Shown: positions 55,681-64,000, counted from the stretch's first letter. The stretch is 64,000 nucleotides of DNA from Hymenobacter volaticus (GCF_022921055.1 NZ_CP095061.1:216001-280000), one strand, 5' to 3'. The notes: generated by a model from the sequence alone, not told the origin. A program made the numbers and translations.

Positions 55681-56790
55681 ATGGCAACCATCATTCAACA
55701 AAATCCGGCCGTAGCTCCTAACTCTCACGCTGCTCCAACCCCGGAGCCGGTAGAAGTGCAGCCGGAAGGTCGTTCTAAGCGCCCGATTATCTTTATTGTG
55801 CTGGCGCTGGTACTGCTCGTTGGCGGCTACTTCGGCTGGCAGCGGTATCAGTTTGCGCAAACCCACGAAGAAACCGACGATGCCCAGGTAGAAGGCGATG
55901 TATACCCCATCATCCCGCGCGTAGGTGGTCCCGTGCTGGAAGTGAAAGTGCAAGACAACCAGCAGGTAAAGAAAGGCGACGTACTCGTTACAATTGACCC
56001 AGCTGACTATCAGCAACGCGTGAATGCCGCCGAGGCAGCGCTAGTAGCCGCCCAAGCCAACGTAGTAGCCGCTCGTGCTGCCGTACGCACTGCCCAAGCT
56101 GGTGTAGGTAGCTCGCAAGCCACCATTGGGGTGAGTGAAGCTTCTCGCACCCGCCTAGAAAAAGATTTGAAGCGCAGCGAATTCCTGCGGAAAGAAGACA
56201 TCATTCCGCAAAGTGAGTACGATGCCGTGCAAGCCAACCTACGAGCCACTAGCGCGCAGCGCGCCACCGCGCAGCAGCAAGTGCAAGTAGCCCGGCAGCA
56301 AGTAGCCGCCGCCGAGCAGCAAGTAGCCGTAGCGCAAGCCGTAGTGAAACAGCGTCAAGCGGATCTCGACAATGCCAAATTGCAGTTGAGCTACTCCACC
56401 ATCACGGCGCCCGGCAACGGTGTAGTGAGCAAGAAAAACGTGCAGCCCGGCCAAGTAGTAGGCCCAGGTCAGCAGTTGATGGGCCTTGTAGCCAGCGAGC
56501 AGACGTGGGTGATTGCTAACTTCAAGGAAACCCAGCTCGGGGAGATGCGCGAAGGCCAGCCCGTTACGGTTGAAGTGGACGCGTATCCCGGCCGTGAGTT
56601 CGAAGGTAAAATACAGTCGCTCTCGGCTGCTACCGGTGCCCGTTTCGCCTTGCTGCCCCCCGACAACGCTTCCGGCAACTTCGTGAAAGTAACGCAGCGT
56701 GTACCCGTCAAAATCGTGCTCAACGAAGTAGACCCCGAGCACCCTCTCCGCGCCGGTATGAGCGTGGTAGCAACGGTGAAGGTGAAGTAA
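55681..56790 (+). CDS. HlyD/EmrA-family periplasmic adaptor
   Basis: This 369-residue membrane fusion protein has a cytosolic Pro-rich start and one anchor helix (about 38-58, IIFIVLALVLLVGGYFGW). The lipoyl/barrel-sandwich part is split (EETDDAQVEGDVYPIIPRVGGPVLEVKVQDNQQVKKGDVLVTI ... SYSTITAPGNGVVSKKNVQPGQVV). A long Ala/Gln-rich coiled-coil hairpin (about 120-235) and beta-barrel end VPVKIVLNEVDPEHPLRAGMSVVATVKVK follow. The features point to the EmrA type, which pairs with MFS rather than RND pumps. It bridges EmrB (downstream) and TolC (upstream). Confidence 0.94.
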   Translation: MATIIQQNPAVAPNSHAAPTPEPVEVQPEGRSKRPIIFIVLALVLLVGGYFGWQRYQFAQTHEETDDAQVEGDVYPIIPRVGGPVLEVKVQDNQQVKKGDVLVTIDPADYQQRVNAAEAALVAAQANVVAARAAVRTAQAGVGSSQATIGVSEASRTRLEKDLKRSEFLRKEDIIPQSEYDAVQANLRATSAQRATAQQQVQVARQQVAAAEQQVAVAQAVVKQRQADLDNAKLQLSYSTITAPGNGVVSKKNVQPGQVVGPGQQLMGLVASEQTWVIANFKETQLGEMREGQPVTVEVDAYPGREFEGKIQSLSAATGARFALLPPDNASGNFVKVTQRVPVKIVLNEVDPEHPLRAGMSVVATVKVK

Positions 56791-56800
56791 CTTCCTCTCA

Positions 56801-56879
56801 TGAAGCTTAAGTGGAAATCCTAGAGTTTTTCTGGGGCTGCAGGTTACCCTCTTGCCCTCTGATTTCCACTTAAGCTTCA
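56801..56879. repeat. Inverted repeat between emrA-like and emrB-like genes
   Basis: Arms tgaagcttaagtggaaatc (56801-56819) and its perfect complement (56861-56879) enclose 41 bases. It begins 11 bases after the adaptor stop and ends 17 bases before the transporter ATG, so it lies wholly in the intercistronic gap. There is no U tract. It may tune mRNA stability or be a small palindromic insertion. Confidence 0.85.
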
Positions 56880-56895
56880 CATTTCTAGTTAATTA

Positions 56896-58467
56896 ATGGA
56901 AACCGGATTCACCAAGTGGATTATCGTCATTACGGTAGTGCTTTGCTGCCTACTGGAACTGATTGATACCAGTATTGTAAACGTGGCCCTAACCCAGATG
57001 ATGGGTAACCTTTCGGCTACGCAGCAGGAAGTAAGCTGGGTGGTAGCCTCGTATGGCATTGCCAACGTTATCGTTATCCCAATGACTGGCTTTTTGGCCG
57101 AGCAGTTTGGGCGGCGCAACTACTACTTTGTGTCGGTAGTTATCTTCACGCTAGCTTCTATTGCCTGCGGACAAAGCACCAACATCTGGGAACTGGTTGC
57201 TTTCCGCTTCATCCAAGGCATTGGCGGCGGAGCCCTTATGGCTACGTCGCAGGCCATTCTCATCGATACCTTCCCGCCCAAGCAGTTGCCATTAGGGCAA
57301 GCGTTGTTTGGCATGGGCGTAATTATCGGCCCTACCATTGGGCCTACGCTCGGCGGCTATATCGTGGATAACTACGACTGGCCCTGGATTTTCTACGTGA
57401 ACGTACCTGTTGGTATTCTGGCGGCTATTTTCACGATGCTCTTTATCAGGGACCCCGAGCGCATCAAGAATGCCATTCCAAGGCCTCTGCGCGAAATTGA
57501 CTGGGCAGGCGTCTTTCTACTGATTCTAGGTGTTGGCTCGTTGCAATTGGTGCTAGAGCAGGGCGAAACCGAGGACTGGTTTGAGAGCCTCTATATTAAC
57601 GTCTTCACGGCGCTAGCTGCTATTGGTATCATTGGCTTTATTTGGCGCGAGCTAACGGCCAAGCAACCCATTGTGGATCTGCGAGTGCTCGGTAAGAGCC
57701 GGAATCTAGCTGTTGGTGCGTTCCTGTCGTTTATTCTCGGGTTCGGGCTATTTGCCTCGGTGTTTGTCTTCCCGATTTTCACGCAGCGCATTCTTGGCTT
57801 CACGGCCGCCCAAACCGGGTTGCTGCTGCTACCAGGGGCGTTGGCTTCGGGCTTCATGATGCCACTTATTGGGCGGATGCTGCAAGCAGGTGTGCCACAG
57901 AAATTCATGATTCCGGTGGGCTTCACCATCTTCTTTTGCTTCACGCTTTGGATGAGCAAGGTGATTTCCCCGACCGCCGGTGAAAGCGACTTCTTTTGGC
58001 CATTGATGGTGAGGGGGGTTGGTCTAGGCCTGATTTTCCTGCCGATCACCACCATGTCGCTGGCTGGTTTGCAGGGCAAGGATGCTGGGCAGGCGGCTGG
58101 TCTTACCGGTATGATCCGCCAGCTGGGCGGCTCGTTTGGGGTGGCTATCGTGGGTACCATTCTGGAGCGTAGCATCTACAGCAACCGTGTGAATATGTTG
58201 CCCAACATTTCGCTCTACAATCCCGAGACTGTACAGCGCATTCAGGCTTTCACGCAAAACTTTATGTCGCGGGGTTTCTCGGCCGAGCAGGCACGCCAGC
58301 AGGCCTATGCCGCTCTCGAAGGCATTATGATGAAGCAGGTGTCTATTATCACTTACGCTCAGATATTCTCGATGCTGGGACTTTTCTTTCTGGCTTGCTT
58401 ACCGCTGGTATTGCTTATCAAGCGGGCGCGGGGTGGCGAGAAAATCGACCTCAACGCGGCACACTAA
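56896..58467 (+). CDS. DHA2-family MFS drug exporter, EmrB/QacA type
   Basis: This 523-residue inner-membrane proton-coupled exporter has 14 predicted helices. Motifs are LIDTSIVNVALTQMMGNLSATQQEVSWVVASYGIANVIVIP (motif D-like), LAEQFGRRNYYFVSVVIF (motif A), RFIQGIGGGALMATSQAIL (motif B) and GPTIGPTLGGYIVDNYDWPWIFYVNVPVG (motif C region). The layout matches EmrB. With the adaptor and TolC genes it makes a tripartite pump for hydrophobic drugs or toxic metabolites. It is last gene of the run, ended by a 31-bp-stem terminator. Confidence 0.94.
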   Translation: METGFTKWIIVITVVLCCLLELIDTSIVNVALTQMMGNLSATQQEVSWVVASYGIANVIVIPMTGFLAEQFGRRNYYFVSVVIFTLASIACGQSTNIWELVAFRFIQGIGGGALMATSQAILIDTFPPKQLPLGQALFGMGVIIGPTIGPTLGGYIVDNYDWPWIFYVNVPVGILAAIFTMLFIRDPERIKNAIPRPLREIDWAGVFLLILGVGSLQLVLEQGETEDWFESLYINVFTALAAIGIIGFIWRELTAKQPIVDLRVLGKSRNLAVGAFLSFILGFGLFASVFVFPIFTQRILGFTAAQTGLLLLPGALASGFMMPLIGRMLQAGVPQKFMIPVGFTIFFCFTLWMSKVISPTAGESDFFWPLMVRGVGLGLIFLPITTMSLAGLQGKDAGQAAGLTGMIRQLGGSFGVAIVGTILERSIYSNRVNMLPNISLYNPETVQRIQAFTQNFMSRGFSAEQARQQAYAALEGIMMKQVSIITYAQIFSMLGLFFLACLPLVLLIKRARGGEKIDLNAAH

Positions 58468-58470
58468 CCC

Positions 58471-58538
58471 GCAAAGCGTAGAGAATAAAAAAGGCCCCTT
58501 GTTGCAGCAAGGGGCCTTTTTTATTCTCTACGCTTTGC
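58471..58538. terminator. Bidirectional terminator with 31-bp perfect stem
   Basis: Arms 58471-58501 and 58508-58538 are perfectly complementary around a TTGCAG loop, with the A/T run inside the stem flanking a GC core. It separates the efflux operon from the convergent lipoprotein gene. Confidence 0.92.
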
Positions 58539-58545
58539 GCAGCTG

Positions 58546-59577
58546 CTACTGATACTGGATATAGAGCGGCTTGGGCGTGAGCTCGGCCAATACCTCCGTG
58601 GGCGTCATGATGTGGTGGGGAGCCGGGCGGGCATCATACTCGTAAAACAGTTTGAAACCAGTGTATTGCACAGGCTGCGTCTGGATATAATCGTGGTACG
58701 AATCCTTCTTCAGGGTGGGGTTGCCCCAGCCATCCATGTGCATCACTACCTGCACGCGGGGGTCGAGCTTGATGTTTTTGTAGTTGGTTATCATGCCCTG
58801 CGTGAAGCGGTGCACGGTCAAAACTTTGGGTGGCAGCTTGTTTTCGCTGACAATGCGCGCCAAGAAGTTGATAGCATAGTTAACGTCCTTAGCATCGTAC
58901 GTACCGATTTTCTTGCCGGGACGCACCCCTTTGGTGGCCATGGCAAACTCAGGGTCGATGCCCAAGTGCACGATGGGGTCCTTCAGGTAGGGCTCTAATT
59001 TGTGCAACTCATGTTCTAGGTCGCTGAGGCCTACTTGTACATCCAGGAAGATGATACACTTATGCTCTTTGGCCCAGGAAATAACTTCCTCGATAGTGGC
59101 TTTCGAGTTCATGAGGCGGTACTTGCCATCAGAACCGGCCGCACCCTGCGCCGTGATAGTTACGTTGTGCAGAGCCGGCTGAATAGGCAGGGAGGGGTCT
59201 GCATCTTGCCACTCTTTGAGCACCTTCTCGAACTTGCGGAACATCTGCTCTTTCGGCTCGCGGCCCAGAATACCCATGCCCTTCGCCCGGATGTTGCCAT
59301 AAAAGGCCACAATGCGGTGGCCAGGCAAAATGGCGCCGGGCAATTGCCCACCCGCCCTCGTGATGGAGTCAGCCTTGAGCGAGTCGCGGCGCATGGCATT
59401 CCGTTTCAGCGCTAGGGTATCAACTACGGCCGTTTTGGCGGAGTCGGCGGCGGCTTTCTGATTGGTAGTTTCGGGGCTGGAACCAGAGCCGCAGCCCGAT
59501 AACGTGGTAAGAGTAAGGGCCAGGCCTAAGCCCGACAGTAGAACGCTGAGAGGAGAGATATACCGCACTGAAAACAA
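58546..59577 (-). CDS. Lipoprotein of unknown family, paralogue A
   Basis: This 343-residue protein has a lipoprotein signal and lipobox LSGCG (Cys about residue 29), followed by an Ala/Thr/Asp-rich linker. The mature domain is about 260 residues with repeated strand-helix pattern and acidic strand ends. Landmarks are GHRIVAFYGNIRAKGMGILG, CIIFLDVQVGLSDLEHEL, VHLGIDPEFAM, PPKVLTVHRFTQGMITNYKNIK and QVVMHMDGWGNP. The HLGIDPEF and HRF motifs look like the metal or substrate residues of a TIM-barrel. I recall similar lipoproteins in Actinobacteria but no defined activity. It is tandem with a paralogue 250 bases upstream. Confidence 0.75.
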   Translation of the reverse strand: MFSVRYISPLSVLLSGLGLALTLTTLSGCGSGSSPETTNQKAAADSAKTAVVDTLALKRNAMRRDSLKADSITRAGGQLPGAILPGHRIVAFYGNIRAKGMGILGREPKEQMFRKFEKVLKEWQDADPSLPIQPALHNVTITAQGAAGSDGKYRLMNSKATIEEVISWAKEHKCIIFLDVQVGLSDLEHELHKLEPYLKDPIVHLGIDPEFAMATKGVRPGKKIGTYDAKDVNYAINFLARIVSENKLPPKVLTVHRFTQGMITNYKNIKLDPRVQVVMHMDGWGNPTLKKDSYHDYIQTQPVQYTGFKLFYEYDARPAPHHIMTPTEVLAELTPKPLYIQYQ

Positions 59578-59827
59578 GAGAATGAAAAGGGAAAGTGTCG
59601 GAAAGTTACACTTTTATTCACTCGACTATAGTGATAGGCAGACTAGTTACGCATAGCTAGGTTATCAGAAACGCATGGCCAAGTAGCTTTCCTATGCGCT
59701 TCGATTTGCGTTTAGTATGCTTTTTTACAGCCATAGTTTTTGGCTTGCTGAAGCAAGCAACAGAGCGCCTTGTACATTCTGATAGAGGAGTTTAACCTGC
59801 CTTCAGTTTAGAATGCGTACTCTAAAC

Positions 59828-60811
59828 CTATTGGTACTGGATATACAAAGGCGAAGGCGTGAGGGCGCTCACCTCGCGCGAGGTCATCAGGCGGGAGTTG
59901 GAACGCTGGTCGTTCTTGAAGAAGATTTTGAACCCGGTGTATTCCACGGGCTCCTGCTTAATAAACTTGCGGTATGAGCTGCGCTTGATGTTGGGCGTAC
60001 CCCAGCCGTCCATGTGCATCACGATTTGCACACGCGGGTCTAGCTTGATATTCTGGTAGTTGGTTACCATATCTTGCCGAAAGCGGTGCACCACCAGCAC
60101 CTTAGGTGGCAGCCGATGCTCGCTCACTAGCCGCGCCAGAAACCACCGAGCGTAGTTGATGTCCTGCGCATCGAACTCGCCTACTTCCGTACCCGGCCGT
60201 CGCCCCGATTTCATGGAAAACTCGGGGTCAATGCCGAGGTGCACGTAGGGCAGGCGCAGGTATTTTTCTAGTTTGGGCAATTCGTGCTGCAAGTCGCTTA
60301 GGCCCACTTGCACATCCAAAAAAACGAGCGTATTCTGCTCTTGCCCCCATTTTATTACCCTTTGGATGGCGGTGTCAGGCAGGGCTAGGCGGTACTTGCC
60401 ATCGTCGCCGGAGTCGCGCTGCGCAATAACGGCAATCAGGTGCAGGGCGGGCCGTACGGGCAACGAGTCGGCTTTTTGCCAGTCTTCCACTTGCAACCGC
60501 AGACGGCGGAGCATCTCGTCTTTGGGGTATTGCCCTAAAACGCCCATGGACTTGTGCAACGGGTTGCCATAAAACGCCACAATTCGTTCGGCCGGCAAAA
60601 TAGCGCCGGGCAGTCGCCCGCCGGCGCGCACCACCGAGTCGGCCCGAAGCGAGTCTAGGCGAATTACCTCTTGCTTACTTTGGGCTAGTAGTACTGCACT
60701 AGCTTGCGGACGGGTGGCTTCGCAACTCGTGAAGCCAAGAACAAGCAGCGTAGAGCTTACGATCAGCAACAAGGCTGCTAAGCGAAAGGCAAAGCGAATA
60801 GGATACAGCAA
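59828..60811 (-). CDS. Lipoprotein of unknown family, paralogue B
   Basis: This 327-residue paralogue of the preceding protein has lipobox GFTSC. It keeps all key blocks: ERIVAFYGNPLHKSMGVLGQ, TLVFLDVQVGLSDLQHEL, VHLGIDPEFSM, PPKVLVVHRFRQDMVTNYQNIK, QIVMHMDGWGTP and the identical end TPSPLYIQYQ-like. Identity is roughly 55-60% by eye, strongest in the C-terminal two thirds. The linker after the lipobox is shorter. It is likely a tandem duplication. No terminator is visible in the gap before paralogue A, so the two may be cotranscribed. Confidence 0.75.
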   Translation of the reverse strand: MLYPIRFAFRLAALLLIVSSTLLVLGFTSCEATRPQASAVLLAQSKQEVIRLDSLRADSVVRAGGRLPGAILPAERIVAFYGNPLHKSMGVLGQYPKDEMLRRLRLQVEDWQKADSLPVRPALHLIAVIAQRDSGDDGKYRLALPDTAIQRVIKWGQEQNTLVFLDVQVGLSDLQHELPKLEKYLRLPYVHLGIDPEFSMKSGRRPGTEVGEFDAQDINYARWFLARLVSEHRLPPKVLVVHRFRQDMVTNYQNIKLDPRVQIVMHMDGWGTPNIKRSSYRKFIKQEPVEYTGFKIFFKNDQRSNSRLMTSREVSALTPSPLYIQYQ

Positions 60812-60924
60812 ACAGAAACCGGTTGAGAGGCGAGATATCTAAACAGTTAATGGGAATTTTAGATCAGAAGAGGGCTGAATAAATTTAAAGGTACGGCAGT
60901 ATACGTCTTGCGCTATGAAAAAAA

Positions 60925-61008
60925 CAAATCTGGCCCCGTGCTTACGAGCTTAGGGTCAGTTGCTTGCTAGTAACTACCGCTAAATTCGTAAGCACGGAGC
61001 CAGATTTG
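60925..61008. repeat. Inverted repeat, 23-base arms
   Basis: Arms 60925-60947 and 60986-61008 are complementary at 22 of 23 positions and enclose 38 bases. It lies in the 279-base gap downstream of the TonB-C gene and upstream of paralogue B. Its design, a long arm with a loop of about 40 bases, resembles the repeat at 56801. It may act as a minus-strand terminator or be a small mobile palindrome. Confidence 0.8.
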
Positions 61009-61090
61009 ATAGGGCTTTACCTATTGGCCAGAGTGCGTAATAACCCGTTTGCGAGGCTATTCGACCCTAGTAGATCCTGGTGGTATCTGC

Positions 61091-62065
61091 TTAGTTTAGA
61101 AAGAAAGTGATAGGAACGGAATAGGACACTGCTACCTCTTTGCCCCCTTGGATGCCAGGCTTCCATTGCCGGGGCAAGTTGTGCAGGGTAGCCAAAGCGG
61201 CTTGGTTCATTTCTTCGGCTACTGCCTCCAGGCCTTTCGGAGCAAGGATGCCCTTTTCCAAGGCTACGTCCTTCACGCTGCCGTCTTCGGCCACCACGAA
61301 CTTAACGAAGGCTACCCCATCTAGCTTAGCGGCTTTGGCTGACGTCGGATATTGCAGCCGCCGGATCAGGTCCGCTAAAAGCTGCCCTTGTCCACCCGCA
61401 TACTCTGGCATTTCCTCTACTGTGGAGTACACATTATGGCTGTTGGGAGAAGGGCGGACCGGGTTGTCATCTTTGAATATTGGAAATCTGCCAAAAGCAG
61501 TAGCCTGCGAGTCGGGAGCGTAGATTTGATACTCTGATATGGGTTCTACTTCGACGGGGCCACCTGTTTGCTTACGTCTGCTTAGTTTGCCATTCGCGAA
61601 TTTGAAAGGAACTGTATAGCTCACCGCTACTTGCTTGCCGCCTTGGCTGCCGGGTGTCCACTGGCCCGGCAATTTTCGCACTGCTTTCATTGCTAATGCC
61701 TCCAATGCGTGCGCGGCACCTTGCTGCTGAGGCCAACTAGGGGCAATTCCCTTTTGCAGCTGCACGTCTTGCACTGTACCATCCATAGCCACCGTGAACT
61801 TAACCAGTACATCACCTTCTAAATTGGCTGCCTTCGCAATAGCAGGGTACTCGTAGTATACGCCCCAAAAAAGATCTTTTACTAATCGGTGCCATCCCCC
61901 TTTGTACTTGGGCATTTGCTCGACTTGGGTGTAGACATGGTCAGCCGCTATTGCAGGCGTAGATAGCTCAGCTGCTTTCTCACAGGAAATAGTAACTAGT
62001 AATAGGGTGCTTACCGGTAGCAGCCAGAACTTTCCAAGGGGCGCAAAACGGGGTGACGATAGCAT
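61091..62065 (-). CDS. Protein with two TonB-C domains and M56-derived leader
   Basis: This 324-residue protein starts with a helix and lipobox-like region (KFWLLPVSTLLLVTISCEKAA) that matches the internal segment KQWLLLPVSSVLICTFACERAA of the downstream-encoded M56 protein. Two TonB_C domains follow, at about 55-150 and 215-320, each with the pattern YPAIAKAANLEGDVLVKFTVAMDGTVQDVQLQKGI and GSQGGKQVAVSYTVPF. It therefore looks like a duplicate of the M56-TonB gene that lost its peptidase part and gained a second TonB domain. It may be a periplasmic lipoprotein rather than a true energy transducer. It follows the M56 gene by 64 bases. Confidence 0.82.
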   Translation of the reverse strand: MLSSPRFAPLGKFWLLPVSTLLLVTISCEKAAELSTPAIAADHVYTQVEQMPKYKGGWHRLVKDLFWGVYYEYPAIAKAANLEGDVLVKFTVAMDGTVQDVQLQKGIAPSWPQQQGAAHALEALAMKAVRKLPGQWTPGSQGGKQVAVSYTVPFKFANGKLSRRKQTGGPVEVEPISEYQIYAPDSQATAFGRFPIFKDDNPVRPSPNSHNVYSTVEEMPEYAGGQGQLLADLIRRLQYPTSAKAAKLDGVAFVKFVVAEDGSVKDVALEKGILAPKGLEAVAEEMNQAALATLHNLPRQWKPGIQGGKEVAVSYSVPITFFLN

Positions 62066-62129
62066 AGCAGCGTAAGTAAGCGTTTGAGGTTAAACAACAG
62101 TAGGCTGCTAGAACTAACAGGCAGTCAGG

Positions 62130-63488
62130 CTATTTCAACGCAAACATGATGGGGACAGTATAGGAAACGGCGACTTTCTTTCCGTCTTGGCTTCCCGGCG
62201 TCCACTTGCCAGGCAGGTTGCGCACAGCAGCTAAAGCGGCTTCATTTAGTGCTTTGGCTTCCGCCTCTAATTCTTGAGGAGCATTTACACCTTTTTTCAA
62301 TTCTACAGCCTGTACGCTACCATCTTCGGCCACAATAAAACCAACGAAGGCCTTACCTTGAATTTTAGCGTCTTTGGCAGCTTCAGGATATTGTATTCCT
62401 TTACCCAAATCGATCATAAGCTGCTTGAGGCCACCCGCGTATTCTGGCATTTTCTCTGCATACTGATGCACAATCGGCGGTGGCGGCGGTGCTGCTTGGG
62501 TTTGTTCAACCAGAACCGGTGGTGACGGTGCTTCCTCATTATCGGAGGCGGCGGCTACCGATGCGGGCGCGGTGGAATCAGCCGCCCGCTCGCAGGCGAA
62601 CGTGCAGATCAGCACGCTGCTGACTGGCAGTAGGAGCCACTGCTTCCAGCGGCGCATAGAACGAGGAGATTGTAGCATGGCAATACGGGTAAGGGTTTGA
62701 GATTGAGTGAAAGATTGGGTAAGCGGCAACTGGGGATGGAGCCGGCGCAGCGTGAGGCGCGCTAGCAAGGCGGCGTAAATAGTAGGTGCCTCTGGGGTGG
62801 GCATGGTCTGCAGCACCGTTGAATCGGCAATGTATTCGTGAGTTAAGTCTAGGGCCCTGGGGTAGCAATGCACGAAGGGATTAAACCAGAGTAGTGCCCG
62901 TACAAGCTCTAAGAGTAGCCGTTCCTGGGTATGGCCCTGCCGCACGTGTACCAGTTCGTGTTGGAGCACTTGGCTGGCTTCGGCTAGCGTGAGGTCGGCG
63001 GTTTCATCCCAGAAAATCGACCGCCCAAAAGAACTGACGGGCAGTTTGCCGCTGCTGGAAACCAGCGTGTAGTCTTCTCGGGTGTCGTGGGGAAGGTGGT
63101 GCGTTTGCTGCCACAAGACCACTAACTGCCAGCTCAAGCGTACCAACCACACCAGTACCCCGGCGCCATACACCAGCGGCAGCCACGTCCACCAGGGAGT
63201 CGACGCGGCGCTCTGACTGCTCATAGCTACGGCCGTAAGCGTGACTGATGGCGTAAGCAGGGGCGTAGGAGTTGTGTCGATGGGGAGCCACCCGCTTAGC
63301 ACGGGTGCCGCACCTGCTAGCAGCAGCGGGAGCAGTAGCGCCAGCCAGGGCGTGAATAGCAGAAACCGGCGGTTGTAGTGGAAGTAAGACTCGCGGCGCA
63401 GGAGCTGGTAGAGCAACCAGCAGGCGCCTAAGCAAAGCGTGCTTTGCCACATCCAGTTAAGCAGGGCGGCCGTCGTTGGGTAGAGCAT
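62130..63488 (-). CDS. BlaR1-like M56 peptidase fused to TonB-C domain
   Basis: This membrane protein has about 452 residues when started at 63488 (MLYPTTAALLNWMWQS); the longer frame from 63656 lies within blaI. It has four N-terminal helices, with the M56 zinc motif HELVHVRQGH (HExxH) and the following ALLWFNPFVHCYPRALDLTHEYIAD. A cytoplasm-to-periplasm helix (KQWLLLPVSSVLICTFAC) leads to a Pro-rich linker and a TonB_C domain (about 355-450). M56 proteins sense a ligand and cleave a BlaI repressor. The TonB end replaces the penicillin-binding sensor of BlaR1. It overlaps blaI by 32 bases. Confidence 0.92.
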   Translation of the reverse strand: MLYPTTAALLNWMWQSTLCLGACWLLYQLLRRESYFHYNRRFLLFTPWLALLLPLLLAGAAPVLSGWLPIDTTPTPLLTPSVTLTAVAMSSQSAASTPWWTWLPLVYGAGVLVWLVRLSWQLVVLWQQTHHLPHDTREDYTLVSSSGKLPVSSFGRSIFWDETADLTLAEASQVLQHELVHVRQGHTQERLLLELVRALLWFNPFVHCYPRALDLTHEYIADSTVLQTMPTPEAPTIYAALLARLTLRRLHPQLPLTQSFTQSQTLTRIAMLQSPRSMRRWKQWLLLPVSSVLICTFACERAADSTAPASVAAASDNEEAPSPPVLVEQTQAAPPPPPIVHQYAEKMPEYAGGLKQLMIDLGKGIQYPEAAKDAKIQGKAFVGFIVAEDGSVQAVELKKGVNAPQELEAEAKALNEAALAAVRNLPGKWTPGSQDGKKVAVSYTVPIMFALK

Positions 63489-63867
63489 CGTTGTCGGGGT
63501 TAAGGTCTTGCTGCGCATGGCGGAGCAACTCTTCAAGCTGCTGGGCATTGAGGTCTTCTTCCTTGGCAAAAAAGGACACCAGTCGGCTAAACGAACCCCC
63601 AAAATGACCGCCGAGCAGCTTGCGCAACGAAAAGCGGCGGTAGTCGTCTTGCGCAACTATGGCGTAGTAACGATGCGTGCGTCCGAACGCCTCATGGCCT
63701 ACAAAGCCCTTTTGCTCTAGAATGCGGATGATGGTGGATACCGTGTTGTAGGCCGGCGGCGGAGCGGGCATTTCCGTCAGCACATCCTTCACGAAAGAAG
63801 GGCCACGCTGCCAGATCACCTGCATCACCTGTTCTTCGGCCCGGGTCAGTTCGGGGAAGGTTTGCAT
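63457..63867 (-). CDS. blaI: BlaI/MecI-family repressor
   Basis: This 136-residue winged-helix repressor begins LTRAEEQVMQVIWQRGPSFVKDVLTEMP and continues with YNTVSTIIRILEQKGFVGHEAFGRTHRYYAIV, the standard BlaI layout. A C-terminal dimerisation helix with LEELLRHAQQDLN follows. Cleavage by the M56 partner would inactivate it. A pair of dyad operators lies 29 bases upstream. In Bacteroidota such pairs are widespread and rarely linked to beta-lactamases. Here the regulated output appears to be the operon itself and perhaps the second TonB-C gene. Confidence 0.92.
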   Translation of the reverse strand: MQTFPELTRAEEQVMQVIWQRGPSFVKDVLTEMPAPPPAYNTVSTIIRILEQKGFVGHEAFGRTHRYYAIVAQDDYRRFSLRKLLGGHFGGSFSRLVSFFAKEEDLNAQQLEELLRHAQQDLNPDNDALPNDGRPA

Positions 63868-63895
63868 AAGCGAATCGTTAGTGAATGGAAGCTAT

Positions 63896-63931
63896 AACTA
63901 ATTATTTAGTTAAACAACTAATTCTTTAGGT
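63896..63931. promoter_or_regulatory. Paired BlaI-type operator dyads
   Basis: AACTAATTATTTAGTT (63896-63911) is a near-perfect dyad, repeated as AACTAATTCTTTAGGT (63916-63931) with a centre spacing of 20 bases, two helical turns. It lies just upstream of blaI, where autorepression is expected. Confidence 0.65.
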
Positions 63932-64000
63932 GAAAAAGAAAGTACTTGATAATGAAGCGCTGTGTTGTTGGCAGGTGTGCCCAGAGTAGCAGTATTCGAG

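Overview
The window comes from a Bacteroidota chromosome, most likely Hymenobacteraceae and probably Hymenobacter or a close relative; this is inference. Supporting signs are a SusC/SusD pair, TonB-C proteins fused to an M56 sensor, a group III truncated globin, mid-50s GC, strings of strong intrinsic terminators between genes, and promoters of the Bacteroidota TTG-N18/19-TAnnTTTG type, best seen before the tRNA-Asp and sucA genes. No phage, transposase, rRNA or CRISPR array is visible.

Layout. 0.3-4.2 kb: small hypotheticals, an RlpA/3D-like protein and a major-royal-jelly-type lipoprotein. 4.4-9.1 kb: sucA and odhB; their E3 partner lpdA lies at 20.8 kb. 9.3-16.6 kb: globin, a large glycoside hydrolase, a DMT exporter, an AraC regulator and an M1 aminopeptidase. 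17-20.5 kb: a Crp/Fnr regulator, then three Roadblock/LC7-like proteins interleaved with an anti-sigma-like membrane protein. 22.3-30.3 kb: accessory genes, including an AT-rich HARE-HTH/nuclease gene, SUFU, an S41 peptidase, tRNA-Asp, DUF5694, a DAC-like sensor and a cold-shock protein. 30.5-33.5 kb: ethanolamine permease and eutB with no eutC, separated by a perfect 37-bp-arm palindrome. 35.1-43.2 kb: a five-gene array of TldD/TldE paralogues in which every TldD has a twin-arginine leader and a TTG start. 43.5-51 kb: SusCD and a McrBC restriction system. 51.4-58.5 kb: a GAF-GAF-sigma54 activator divergent from a TolC / universal stress / HlyD / EmrB efflux operon, with a palindrome flanked by direct repeats and a sigma54-like promoter between them. 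58.5-63.9 kb: two tandem lipoprotein paralogues, then a BlaI / M56-TonB module with a truncated duplicate.

Reading frames need care. sucA, two tldD genes, susD, mcrB (three sites) and the sigma54 activator are each broken by the apparent loss of one base, mostly in G/C runs of 3-5. The neighbouring frame continues the expected protein in each case. This pattern looks more like homopolymer undercalling in the source assembly than gene decay, so affected genes are given as single spans.

As a whole the window mixes core metabolism (the 2-oxoglutarate dehydrogenase complex) with envelope transport (SusCD, RND-independent efflux, TonB-C proteins), proteolysis (M1, S41, TldD/E, M56), defence (McrBC, HARE nuclease) and several poorly described signalling proteins (Roadblock cluster, DAC-like, SUFU).
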